DNA of 64,000 nucleotides from Paralichthys olivaceus. Lineage: Eukaryota; Chordata; Actinopteri; Pleuronectiformes; Paralichthyidae. Made by a program: the position numbers and the translations under genes. The notes beneath the pieces were generated by a model. That model made no database searches, had not been told where the DNA came from, and worked only from the letters and a program-made list of their open reading frames with translations. Below, in pieces: positions 27,776 through 39,087 of the stretch; the stretch's first letter is position 1; each line of letters opens with the position of its first letter. The stretch is taken from contig NC_091116.1 in the NCBI RefSeq assembly GCF_024713975.1, positions 4,178,463 through 4,242,462 of the forward strand, read 5' to 3'.

Positions 27776-28865
27776 TTTATATCTATCTTGATCTGTCTAT
27801 CTATTTATCTATCTTGAACTATCTACCTATCTATCTATCTATCTATCTTGATCTATCTATCTATCTTGATCTATCTATCTATCTTGATCTATCTATCTAT
27901 CTTGATCTATCTATCTATTTATCTATCTTGAACTATCTACCTATCTATCTATCTATCTTGATCTATCTACCTATCTGTCTTGATCTAGCTATCTATCTAT
28001 CTTGATCTGACTATCTATCTATCTTGATCTAGCTATCTATCTATTTTGATCTATCTATCTATCTGTTTTGATCTATCTATCTATCTGTTTTGATCTAGCT
28101 ATCTATCTTGATCTAGCTATCTATCTATTTTGATCTATCTATCTATCTGTTTTGATCTAGCTATCTATCTTGATCTAGCTATCTATCTATTTTGATCTAT
28201 CTATCTATCTGTTTTGATCTAGCTATCTATCTTGATCTAGCTATCTATCTATCTTGATCTATCCATCTATCTTGATCTTTCTATCTATCTTCATCTATCT
28301 ATCTATCTATCTTCATCTATCTATCTATCTATCTTCATCTATCTATCTATCTATCTTCATCTATCTATGTATCTATCTTGATCTATCTATGTATCTATCT
28401 TGATCTATCTATCTATCTATCTAGATCTATCTTGATCTATCTATCTTGATCTAGCTATCTATCTATCTTGATCTATTTATCTACCTGTCTTGATCTAGCT
28501 ATCTATCTATCTTGATCTATTTATCTACCTGTCTTGATCTAGCTATCTATCTATCTTGATCTTTTTATCTATCTATCTTGATCTAGCTATCCATCTATCT
28601 TGATCTATCTATCGATCTGTCTTGATCTAGCTATCTATCTTGACCTAGCTATCTATCTATCTTGATCTATCTATCTATCTTGATCTATCTATCTATCTTC
28701 ATCTATCTATCTATCTTCATCTATCTATCTGTCTTGATCTATCTATCTTCATCTATCTATGTATCTATCTTCATCTATCTATCTTCATCTATCTATGTAT
28801 CTATCTTCATCTATCTACCTGTCTTGATCTATCTATCTTGATTTATCTATCTTTCTATCTATCTA
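27776..28865. repeat. About 1.1-kb composite TCTA array with higher-order structure
   Basis: Almost uninterrupted TCTA/TATC units broken at regular steps by TTGATC, TTCATC, TAGC, TACC, TGTC and TTTTGATC variants. Segment types occur in blocks: TTGATC-type at the left, TTTTGATC/TAGC-type around 28040-28240, TTCATC-type around 28290-28370 and 28690-28815. Within the middle block a 62-bp unit beginning GTTTTGATCTAGCT recurs at 28087, 28149 and 28211. The right edge passes into unique sequence at CTATGGTCTG. Confidence 0.95.
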
Positions 28866-31800
28866 TGGTCTGTTTGAGTCTGCTCCTACAGGCTAGAGCG
28901 AATAGCACACAAAGACTACATGACGCTGGCTGAGGAAAGAATGAAATGTTTGCCGCTCAACGCTGACACACATCTTACGAACCGTCTGCTCACCATGACA
29001 ACTTCCATATACATCCTCCAGTATGAGCAAATCCCAAATGGTTTATATATCCCTTACAATAATACATCCCCCAGTTACTGTGAGGAATATAATTAAAGTG
29101 TGACATGTGCTGTGGTGGTCAACAAGGGAAATCAGAGATATACACTTCAGGTGTCTAAATTGTCGTCGTTAACCCCCAAAGTAATAAATTGGCTTCATAT
29201 CAGTTACACTTTTGTTATGAGTTGGTATATTTTTACTTGTATTATTATTATTTTTCCAGACAAACTGTGAAATAAACAAAATACTCAAACTTCCTTTACT
29301 CACAATATATCATATCATCACGTTAGATGTTGATTAGGGGAAAATGGACACAAGCTTGATCGCACCTGCGTCAGATATAAATACAGCCTGGGGGAAAAGA
29401 CCAGTGTAGCTGGCTAATGAGCTCTTCTGTGGAGCAACATAATCCATTACTAAGCTCTTCGGATTGTCAGCAAACAATGCGAAATTCACAAGTCGTCCGC
29501 TGCGATGTACAACAAATAACTTCAGGATGGAACAACAAAATATACAGATGAGGAGTTGGAGCACCGCCCTGGTAGGTGGGATTAGAGAGCTCCCCGCCTT
29601 TAAAAGGACAGGTGGTGGCAATTACTTCCTCTTTGTCTGATTCCTGGTAGACTGCTGTGTGTGTGTGTGTGTGTTTGATTTTTCTGTGTGAGAATCTAAT
29701 GAGGTTTCTTGTACATTCAGTTCTTTCACTGTGTCCCGACCCAGATTGAAATATACTCTGTATGCTTGAGAGGTAGTCGATTGTTGCCAGACTGCTGCTT
29801 TAACTCTACCAGTGTTTGTCTACTACTTTCTGCTTTTGTTTTGTACCGTCGGTCCGACGTCTCACGCTTCACATTCCTGTTGGACTGCTACACCTTTAAT
29901 AATTGTATTGAATGTTTCTTTTTATGTTTTCTTGTGATCCTGAACACCACTTAGCATGTGGCGTGGAAGGCCTGAAAGGGTGGCGGTCACTTGAAGTGTT
30001 ATTGTGTGTCCTGAGTTGCAGTGATCAGTGCGTTCACGTGGTGGTGTCTATTGGTTTGCAATAGAATCTCCCCACGGTAAGAACGCTGCCTATACTTATC
30101 TCTGTGACCTCAGTAATTCAATTGTTTTAGCTTCTTTAAATATCAGGGAAATAAAAGTTATTGGCTTTTACTTATGATCTTTCTCAGGCGTCTCATTTAT
30201 TTCCCATTTGTTTAAATAAACATTTAATCATCTCCCGCTCTTGTTGAACCCCCCAAAATTAGATTGTGTCCCTGCCCACTGAGGTTATTGGGGTCTAGTA
30301 CGACCATATGCTGTTATTTCTATCAAAATAAGCTGAATTTGTTAAAAGCAGTTGGTTATACAGGCAGTGACTGTGTCATATCACTTTAAAAGCTGATAAA
30401 TTTTCAAACAATAAGACCATCCTATCCTTAAGCTGAAGGAATGATATAGCTGCTTCATAGTTTCATGGATTTAAAATGCTGCGGTGAAGTTGGGAACATA
30501 TTCTCAGGTTTGGACTTTATGGATCAATAACCAATAAACCAAACTTCCTTAAAACACAAGCCTCCTTCCAATTCAGTATAATTAATCATAAGTATTGGAC
30601 ATAGTAATGTGCTGCTTAAAAAAACAGCAACACAGGAATCCAGCTGCAGATTTCCCATTACGCTTTTTTTCCATTGTTTGTTCGCGTGCGTGTCTTCCTC
30701 TCTGCGTGTGTGCTGGTGGAATCCTAGCTTTCAGCGTGGGGTCCTCCAGGCTTCACGCAGACAGCTGTATGGTATTTCCACACTGCTCTTAGGCACTTGT
30801 TACTGAAGGGAAGCCCCGCTTAATTGGGTGCATCTCATAAAGGAGGAGGTTGGTTTTCCTGTGGTTTTGCTGAGTGGGTGCTGGGGAGGAGGGAGTCCAC
30901 CTTATGGGGTTCGTTTCTCTCTAGCCACACTCCTCATGAAAGTTTGTATCGAGAACAATGTGTTTTTTCTGTTACTAGGGTTGCTCATCACGAAAAACCT
31001 TATCGGCATTTGTTTGTTTGTGTTTAATCGGCAAAATCACACAAAAAATTGAAATAATTCAGATATTTCTATTAGAAATATATTTTAGAAAGATATCTAT
31101 GAACAATTTAGTTGTGGATCCTAGTAATGATCTGGATTATAGAAATCAAAATACATTTTTAATGGATGATCTTTCAGGTACTGTGCGATAACAGAAAATC
31201 CAATTACAGCTATTAGAGAATATCAAATAATTGATATTTCACTATTTTATATTTATATATTTTAGTTTGCAGAACATTTCTTTGTACACGGATCTGATCT
31301 CGACATGCGATATGGTGATAAAGTGGCCAATCAGCCTTGGCAGGAGATCGTGTTCTCCGAGTGCCCCTGCAGTTTAACATGAAATGAAAGCTTTTTCAAT
31401 TAAACAGAGTTGTTCTGATCAACAACAAACAGCTGTTTCATTCACACCTTTAAAAGCAAAACAGTAAAACTGCATTTTAATGTGCTCCATCCGACGCAGT
31501 GCCCAATTTTCTTTCTGTGAAAATGCTTCCAGGTTGGCCACTGATACTTTTATTTTTGTTGCCGGTCGCAGGGGCAACAAACAAAGCAGCAAATTCCAGA
31601 TGTGCGTCTCCTCTTCCTCTCTCCGCCTGCTCCCGGTGAATCGTGAGACATTCACAGGCCAGATGGGATTTATGTACTCCCTCCAGCTCTGCCCCCAGGT
31701 CTCCCTGGGTGTACCTGCATAGAGAGTCCTGATCACATGCTTGAGTGACCGCAACGGACTCCCATTATTCTAGAGGAGAAACTGGTCTATTCTGAAATAG

Positions 31801-32332
31801 TGTGTCCCTAAAGATGAAGCCAAGGAGGATTCATTGTGGCTACTTGTAGTTGGAATTTTCTTTTTCCGTCAGTCAGTAATTGTGCTCTCATGTAGATGAA
31901 CAGAGTGACACCTTATAAACGCGAGCAACCCTTTCCTTCAAGAACTCCATTTTTGAACTTCCGAACCGTTATATTTATTTGTAAAGCCCCAAGTAATAAT
32001 ATCCATAATCTCAAGGCATCACACATGTTAAGGTCAAGTCCTGAAAAATAATACAGAAACCCAACAGTTCCCACAATGACCAAGCACTTTGGCGACTGTG
32101 GAGAGAAAAAACTCAACTGGGAGGTTGGAACCAGACTCAATGTGGGCGGCTCCCTGCCTCGACTGGTTAAAGTGAGTGGAGAAAAATGGGGAAGAGAGGA
32201 GAGATGGGTGGAAAAGAAGGAAAAGAGAGATAGACGGTTCTGGTAGCATTTTAAAGTCATGTATATGTGGCCAGACAAAGAAATATGAAGTGTCTACCCC
32301 TTTATATATAATTGTAAAAACAAATAAAATGT

Positions 32333-32699
32333 TTAAAGGTACATTGTGTAGAATTTTGTGACATCTAGTGTTGAAGTTGCATGTTGCAGCTGAACACCCC
32401 TCACCTCACCCTCTTCTTCCAATCATGAAAAAGAACCTGTGGTAGCTTCAGTTGTCATAGAAACTCAAAAGGTGTTTAGTTTATCCAGTCTGGACTAATG
32501 TAAAAAACATGGCGGCCTCCGTAGAGAGGACCCCCTTGATGTAAATATAAAGTATTTAAATATAAAGGGTCTTTTCTGGTGTAAAGAAAACTACAATTCA
32601 TACAATTTAGATGAAACAAACCAGTGAAAACATCATGAGGATTATTCTACATTAAATTTCTGTTCCCTTTCACCTAAATCTTACACACTGGACCTTTAA
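32333..32699 (-). mobile_element. MITE-like repeat, copy 2 (reverse orientation)
   Basis: Starts TTAAAGGTACATTGTGTAG and ends CTTACACACTGGACCTTTAA, so the two ends form imperfect inverted repeats, each carrying TTAA at its outer edge. The interior is the reverse complement of the copies at 2243-2616 and 56980-57338, including the ACATGGCGGCC motif. No coding sequence is seen. Confidence 0.8.
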
Positions 32700-32934
32700 A
32701 ATGACATATTAGTACAAAGTTTTTCCTGAGAATACATAGTTGGTTAATATTTGATCTAATCAGACTGTTACTTGGTGGTCTAGAACCTGCATGAGTTCAC
32801 TTAAACATCCGTGTTTCCGTGCACGCCCACGCGTTGACAACTTTAATATGCTTGAATACACAGTAGGATATTCTGTAATTACTCTTATTGTTCTGACGTT
32901 CTCCATTACATGTGGCATCTATTGCACTTCTGTC

Positions 32935-33103
32935 CGGCCTGTGGGAGGGATCCCTCACATGTGGCTCTCTCTGAGGATCTTTTTTTTCCTTACTCTTGTT
33001 GAGGGTTAAGCACAGAGGATGTCACAGCTTGTTAAAGCCCTATGACACAAACTCTTATTTGTGACTATTGGCTTTGCAAATCAAATTTGATTGATTGATT
33101 TGT
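32935..33103 (+). mobile_element. Non-LTR retrotransposon 3' tail
   Basis: The segment CTCACATGTGGCTCTCTCTG ... CTTACTCTTGTTGAGGGTTA ... GTTAAAGCCCTATGACACAA ... TTTGATTGATTGATT matches the end of a fish LINE-type repeat that terminates in a short GATT repeat. It is a 5'-truncated fragment. Confidence 0.6.
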
Positions 33104-33558
33104 CTTTGCAGAACATTTGGACGGTATTTTCCCTAATTAACCATGTCTGGTTTAACACACGGTATTCCTAAGATGTTAAATTGTTCTTAACCAAAGCATC
33201 AGCTCCTAAGTCGTGCAAGCAGAGAGCTGCAGCCCGCACAAAGGAGAACACATCTATCTCTATTCCCTCTGATCTTTGCTCGGGACTGAAAAAAAAAAAT
33301 GGAACGCATTTGCAAATGTTCAGCTCAACAGATAATCCACAGGTGAAAATGACTTTAATAAATGATAAGCCACAACGCTTAGAAGATAAAATGCGCCAAA
33401 AATGTCATATGGTTTCAGTCTTTTTAATAATTTCACATAAAAAAAACACACATACACTGCCAGTGGTGGCCCAGCTTCACGGCGCTCTAGTGCCACCTAG
33501 TGTCATTAAGCAGTGCCACTCGTCAATGGTTTAAATTTGAGAAATGGATCATCCAACA

Positions 33559-35126
33559 TCATAATGGCGCCAAGCTGAGGTGAGGACTGTTGCAGAGGTC
33601 GGTGCTGCAGCATGAGGCGATCACGCCCGGTGTTTGGATGTAACCCTTGCATATGGCCATGTTCATGCACGAGCGGAATGAATTGTCTGGAATGAGAACA
33701 AAGTGGACACGTTAACAGCTTCACACACTCAGGCCCTTATTGTATAGATGTTAATGTTTCATCATGTATTTAAAACGAGATACCAATATATAGTTATATA
33801 CCTTTAAAAGCACAGAACACAGTTTCACAGTCTTTTAACTTGACACAGTTTAAATTTATATTTTGACATTTGATATATTGGTCAGAATTAATAAGCACGG
33901 AGAGTGAGGTTAAATCAATTCAACAACAATCTATCCGGTGGCCTACTCACTTAGTGGGGCTGGCAGTATGACGGTGGCACACGCGTCCATTCTCCTTGAA
34001 CAGGTCTGAGTGGTGGTGGAGGTGCAGAGTTTACTTCCCTTAGAGTAACAGTAGTTGCACGTCAGGGCCTCAGCTGGAAACAACACACACATATTTATGA
34101 GCATTTGCACATGTGAAAAATGTCAAAAAAAGCAAATTATAAAAGGGAAGATTGTCCATACACTGATATCTGCAAAAAGCCTGTTTTATTAATACCTATC
34201 AAAAGTATTGTCGTTTATAAGAACCAGTAGATTTGATCATTTAAAGTAGTTTTTTTTTTGTTAAATGTATTTTAACATATATTTAATTCAAGTTTGAGGA
34301 TCAAGTGTAAAATTGGATATCGATCATAGTCCGTTTACCTCTGTTCCTCACTCTTGACAAGAATTTCTGAAAAAGAAAAGAAAACTAGAATGCCAATGGC
34401 TTTTACTGTGACATGATTGTTGGTGTGAGTATTTCTGAAAGGGCTGATCCTCTGGGATTTTTACTCAGAGTGGAGGCGAAAACCCCCCCAAAAAAACAGA
34501 GGAAAACGTTTGGACGAATTTCAAAATGAGCGACACGTCCAACATTGATTCCGGATCCTCTACAACAGCCGAGACCACATCAGGTTCCTCAGACAAGTAC
34601 AGAACCCTGGGGGCGGCAGGGACATCCAGCCAGATGATTCCCCCCGTGTCGCAAAGTAAAAGTCTCAAACTGGTTTCACGAACATGACGGTGAACTTCGG
34701 TGTCCTCCGCAGTCACCAGATGTGAATCCGTGTGTCCACCAAGTGCTCAGAGAGTATGTATTGGCTATGAATCTAACTGGTAACAAGTATAAGGACATTG
34801 TTGCATGGTGCAAACTATTCTATTTTAATGATGGGTTCGGTAAATCTGTTTGGGAAATACTTAACCTGGTTTTTAAGCTTATTTAAAACAATCAACGCTT
34901 CACAAAGTGCATTAAAAAGCGTGTTACTTCCTTAATTCCCTCCCATCTTACAACAATATACAATAACATACTTGTATTTATTATCGGCTCTATTTATATG
35001 GTTGGTTGTTGGGTTTCTGCCTCGACAGAGGTAGACACGAGAATTCTCTGTTCTGTGTATGAAAGAAAAAGCAATACCTTGATGTAGAGCCAGCAGGACG
35101 AGGATGGCACACGCGGCAGCTTTCAT
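33559..35126 (-). CDS. Ly6/three-finger protein 1 (10 cysteines), three coding exons
   Basis: Small secreted or membrane-anchored Ly6/uPAR-fold protein. Coding exons are 35126-35078, 34073-33951 and 33686-33559; both introns are phase 1 and the protein is 99 aa. Residues 1-16 form a signal peptide (MKAAACAILVLLALHQ). The mature part starts AEALTCNYC and ends CCSTDLCN, the Ly6 signature. It has all ten family cysteines, including the adjacent pair near the end. The short tail after LCN (SPHLSLAPL) is weakly hydrophobic, so GPI anchoring is possible but not clear. A splice acceptor (CTTCCAG) at 35135-35141, before the start codon, indicates an upstream 5' UTR exon. Its paralogue lies at 39088-40074. 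The exact orthologue is not recognised. Confidence 0.88.
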
Positions 35127-35299
35127 TTTGAATTCTGGAAGACAAAGAATGCACAGGTGGACTATGAAGGAACATTTCTTTGTGATCGTTTATGAGCTGA
35201 ACTCATTCCGTTGGGATGAGACTTGCTGATGTATACAGAGAGAGGAATCTAACAGGGTCAGGTACTTATTTTACTTTCATTTATTGTTGTTTCTGTATG

Positions 35300-35437
35300 C
35301 ACCGGTTCTACGTTTTGATCCACTTTATACTATATATTATACTATTCTCTGTGCTCTATTATATATTCTGCTGCTGTAATATCAGAGCAAGCTGGCACAA
35401 GAACTTCCTTCAGGATTAATAAAGTCTATCTTATCTT
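35300..35437 (+). repeat. Possible retrotransposon 3' tail
   Basis: Ends with CTTCCTTCAGGATTAATAAA followed by GTCTATCTTATCTT, a tail typical of fish L2/CR1-like elements. The left boundary is a guess. It lies just upstream of the coding exon 1 of the first Ly6 gene, within its 5' UTR intron. Confidence 0.4.
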
Positions 35438-35612
35438 TTTTTGGAGTGAAAACAGTAAGAGCCTCTCTACATAGACGGAAAGATGCATGAGGCTGAAACA
35501 GTCAAAAGTACAAAAAAACAGCTTTCACGAGGACAGTTAATAAAACTGCATTAACGTCACAGTACATCAAGTACACATCAGAAGTAATAATCATACAGAG
35601 ATGGGTTGTTAC

Positions 35613-35680
35613 CTTGTTATTCAGATGCTTCGTTGGTTTGTCCCTGTGTTCACCAGAAGTGTTCTGGTTTTGCATCCTCC
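35613..35680 (-). other. Predicted 5' UTR exon of Ly6 gene 1 with an upstream ORF
   Basis: The minus strand shows AATAACAAG|GTAACAACCC, a strong donor at 35613/35612, and exon 2 has an acceptor at 35135. The exon contains an ATG at 35675-35673. If the exons are joined as predicted, this gives a 24-codon frame whose TGA overlaps the main ATG as ATGA. The transcription start, and hence whether this ATG is in the mRNA, is not known. Confidence 0.45.
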
Positions 35681-35688
35681 TCTTTCTT

Positions 35689-35721
35689 CTTTTAAGAACC
35701 CGCGCCCCGCGCTGTGATTGG
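35689..35721 (-). promoter_or_regulatory. CCAAT box and TATA-like motif upstream of Ly6 gene 1
   Basis: On the minus strand, GACCAATCACAG (inverted ATTGG at 35717-35721) lies about 25 bp upstream of CTTAAAAG (35689-35696). The spacing and the GC-rich context suit a core promoter for the 5' UTR exon just below. Confidence 0.4.
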
Positions 35722-35739
35722 TCGGGGACCGTCGGCGAC

Positions 35740-38700
35740 GGTACCTGATTTCACAGCTGATCACATGACCGAGCCTTTGCCAATCGGAGTTGACAACGCG
35801 CCTGATTTATTACGACTGTGTCAACCTGTGTATTTTGTGTTTTAACTACAAGCCGACACAGCACGGATCTCAGTGAAGTCAATGGCCCGACTGCGGTAAC
35901 ATGTGATGCGTGAGAGCGAATCGAAATGTCCAAAACTCAAAATAAGGACAAATCTAATTATAGCGAGTGTGAGTTATAACGTTAGTTAAATGCAGTGTTG
36001 TGCAATAACCCCTGTGCAGACACATTCCTCGCAGCCTTAGTCACTGTTCTGCCTGGCAGCCACTTGTTTTCTCTCAACTTCCCCTTCAATGACGACTTTG
36101 AAAGACTTGTCTTCCTGCCATTTGATCCACATTCCCACAACGGGTCAAATATATCCTCATCAACTAGGCTCCTGCTAAATTTAACCCAAATTGTAAAATA
36201 GGAATTGGGTTGGTATTCCCAAATCTGAAATGTTACGCAGACGATCCACAAATCTCAGTATCCATAAAGCCTCACTGAGAACTTGTCTCGCTGCCATAAA
36301 CTTTTAAATGTCTTTTTTTTTTTTTCAGAAAAAAGTAATTTCAGGCATTCGTTTTTCAGGTTCTGCAGCGCAGCCATGAGGCCAGAAATGATCTTTGGCG
36401 CTCCGTAGACGTTAAAACAATATCCCCAATCAGGATTATCGCCCAGATCGGATCACTCCTTTCATTCAATTACATACAAACTCTCATTCAGGCCATTTTG
36501 AGTGCTGTAGCTCACTATTCGCCCACTTGTGCAAAAGACATCTCACCAAAAAAGTACGATCGTGTCACGGCCGTCTCATCTCATCGCAGTGGCTCTTAGA
36601 ATTGATTTCTAACATGTAAAATTTCAATCTCCATTCCGCAAACCAGGCTAAGAGTAGAGATAGAAACACAGCTCTGGATGCATTTTTATAAAATGGCTTT
36701 GTTTTTAGAATTATATTTCTTTTAACCAGATATTCGTTTGCTTTATTTGTTCTAAATTGTTTGAATGTGTGCACTGCATGTTTGTTCTGTTTTTGTGTCT
36801 GTGACGCACTTTTGAGATTTGCAGTCAAAATCAGCTTCCTTTTCTCTGAAAGAAGAATTTGTTAGGAAGGTGTATGTTCCTGTTTTACCGCCTCTGCTTC
36901 CTTTTTTCTGCACTGATATTCGCAGTCACTGTTGTTGCGGCAGAGGTGTTGCAATGCGGCTTTAGACGTGTGGATTTCAGAAAGTATTGCACATTATTAG
37001 AGAAGGATCAGCTGCAGAAACTCATGGCGCACATGGGAATATAGACAATGATGCTGAGACAACAGGTAGAAGTGGTTGTTGGTCACTTTTATAACCATAC
37101 GAGAGAGAGTCGGGACAATCAGCGGAGATTTTGGGGACTTTTAAACCAATTAACACAATTTATAACCCGTTCTCGTAGCTTTTTATGTCCATGTCTCACA
37201 AGCAGACCGGACGTTTGAGTTTTAGTCTTTCCGACTTCACGACTCGGGTGTATAACTTAACTCAGGGACGGATATTATATACATTTATCAATTGAATCTA
37301 TGGGTAGTAGCGGAAATGGAGGAATGCTCAAGCCTTAGCAGCTATTTGCTAGATGCAGCTAATAGCCTATAACTAGCTGCTGCTTGGAATTTGAATTGTG
37401 TAGCTTTAAATTTAAAACTGTCCCTTTTTTTTACCTGTGCTTTCATTTGATGGTGTTCAAGAACAAATACCTTTTTAAATGAGATCATTTTTTGTTGAAT
37501 TGTATTTCATATAGCTATTTTAGTCCCATTGTTTTTCTTCAGATCTTTAGAACAAGTCTAAGTGAAGAGAATTATGTTACTTAAAGGTCCAGTGTGGAAG
37601 ATTTAGGTGAAAGGGATCTATTGAAAGAAATTGAATATAAAATAATCCCAGTGATGTTTTCACTGGTTTGTTTCATCTAAATTCTATGAGTTGTAGTTTT
37701 CTTTACCTGAGAAATATTAATATATTTAAATACTTTATATTTACGTCAAGGGGGTCCTCTCTGTGGAGGCCGCCATGTTTTTTACTGGACAAACTAAAAC
37801 CCTTTGCTGAGATCCCCTTCTAGATATCACTCAATCACACACACCGAACCTTTAAGAGTAAGTTTCTTTGTGATACAATAATGCAACTTTAAAACAGAAG
37901 AACTTGTGACATTGTGTAAAGCACGGATACATAAAGTGTTTGTTTACAGAGTGACTTTTGACTGTTGTTGGTCAGGACCAGTTGCAACATCACTGACTTT
38001 ACTGCAGTGAAGCAAGTCAGGATAGTCCCAGTTTACTTATCACTGTGCATTTGCTCATTGTAAGAGCTGTTGCTCTATGATTATGTAAAGTGCCTGAAAA
38101 TGATGAGTTATGAAGAAGTCACATGAAAGTCAGGATATTAAAATAATAAAATAATGCATATTTGAAAAATCTTGCTTCAGGTTTTTGACGTAAAGCTTGT
38201 ATAGGGACAAAATCTTCATTTTATTCAGATTCACCAATCACGTCATTGAGAATTATAAAAATTATTCAAAAAACCATTTTGGGTGTATATACCACGCAAC
38301 CAGGGTACACACGTAAAACTTACTGAATGCATAAATACATAATGAGAGTTGTGAAGGAGGCTCTGCCAGACAAACAGTTATCCGTCATGACCGGTTGCAA
38401 CATCGCAGACTTCCCATCGGTGAATCAAAAGTGGAATTAACCTGTTTACCCATGTGCAACCCTCCTGTTGAGAAATTCATGTTGTATTTACATTTCTTTA
38501 CTTGCTTTCGCTTTCAACTAAACTGTTATGACCCAGATATACTAGAGTTTCTGTCTGATGAAGGTTTGACTTTAAGAAACGCTTGTAAAACCGCCGCACG
38601 TTTTCCAGATTAAACCTGAAGTTTCAAAATATTTGTGACAGAAAAGCAGAGTAATTAAAAGAACTTTTTTTTTTAGTAGCAGAGCTTTAAAGGTTTCATT

Positions 38701-39087
38701 GACAGGGGACCTGTTTCTGTAGAATGAGGCCACATTTATATTGTGTTTTTGTTGGAAAACAGCAGTTGCTTTCTTCTGGTTTCTTCTTCCAGAGTTTTCC
38801 ATGTTATACTCCTTTAGTTTTCCACCATGGAATACCGGCAATACCATATACACGCGAATATATTATTTACACAGTACTTCAATTGTCAAAAGCATATATT
38901 TAAGTGTCCACTGTACCTGGTACTACAACGAAGTTTGTTAAAGTTGACATACAAGCAATTATACTGAAAAAAATCATGCAGAGTCAAACTATTTCTTCCT
39001 TTTCTTTATTATTGAACTTAGACACCAGGCATTAAACTTTGATCGCAATGGCTGGAACAGAGTTCACGTTGTTTCAGATCATCGTCC
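35740..39087. other. Intergenic stretch between the two Ly6 genes
   Basis: Contains a shortened MITE copy (37581-37855). A 56-codon plus-strand frame at 36874-37044 begins with a signal-peptide-like segment but has no supporting splice sites. A short imperfect duplication (ACCAGTTGCAACATCACTGA near 37978 and ACCGGTTGCAACATCGCAGA near 38390) is also present. I see no other gene. Confidence 0.55.
37581..37855 (+). mobile_element. MITE-like repeat, copy 3 (internally shortened)
   Basis: Begins TTAAAGGTCCAGTGTGGAAG and ends ACACACCGAACCTTTAA. The stretch that in other copies carries CAGCTGCAACATGCAACTTC is missing, leaving about 275 bp. The GAGGCCGCCATGTTTTTTAC block is intact. TTAA is present at both outer edges. 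Confidence 0.8.

Larger units (their letters stand above)
23901..33558. other. Gene-poor region between anos1 and the first Ly6 gene
   Basis: About 9.7 kb without a convincing exon. It contains two TCTA arrays (24617-24755 and 27776-28865), LINE-derived fragments (25480-25960 and 32935-33103) and a reverse MITE copy (32333-32699). Open frames inside the arrays repeat Y-L-S-I and are not genes. Confidence 0.65.

Noticed and set aside
27814-28005. Open frame of repeated YLSI/DLSIYL units
   Set aside because: It is only the translation of the TCTA microsatellite; any frame of such an array stays open.
24617-28865. CRISPR-like or satellite-centromere interpretation of the TCTA arrays
   Set aside because: There are no constant repeats with unique spacers, and the unit is a tetranucleotide, so a vertebrate microsatellite explains it.
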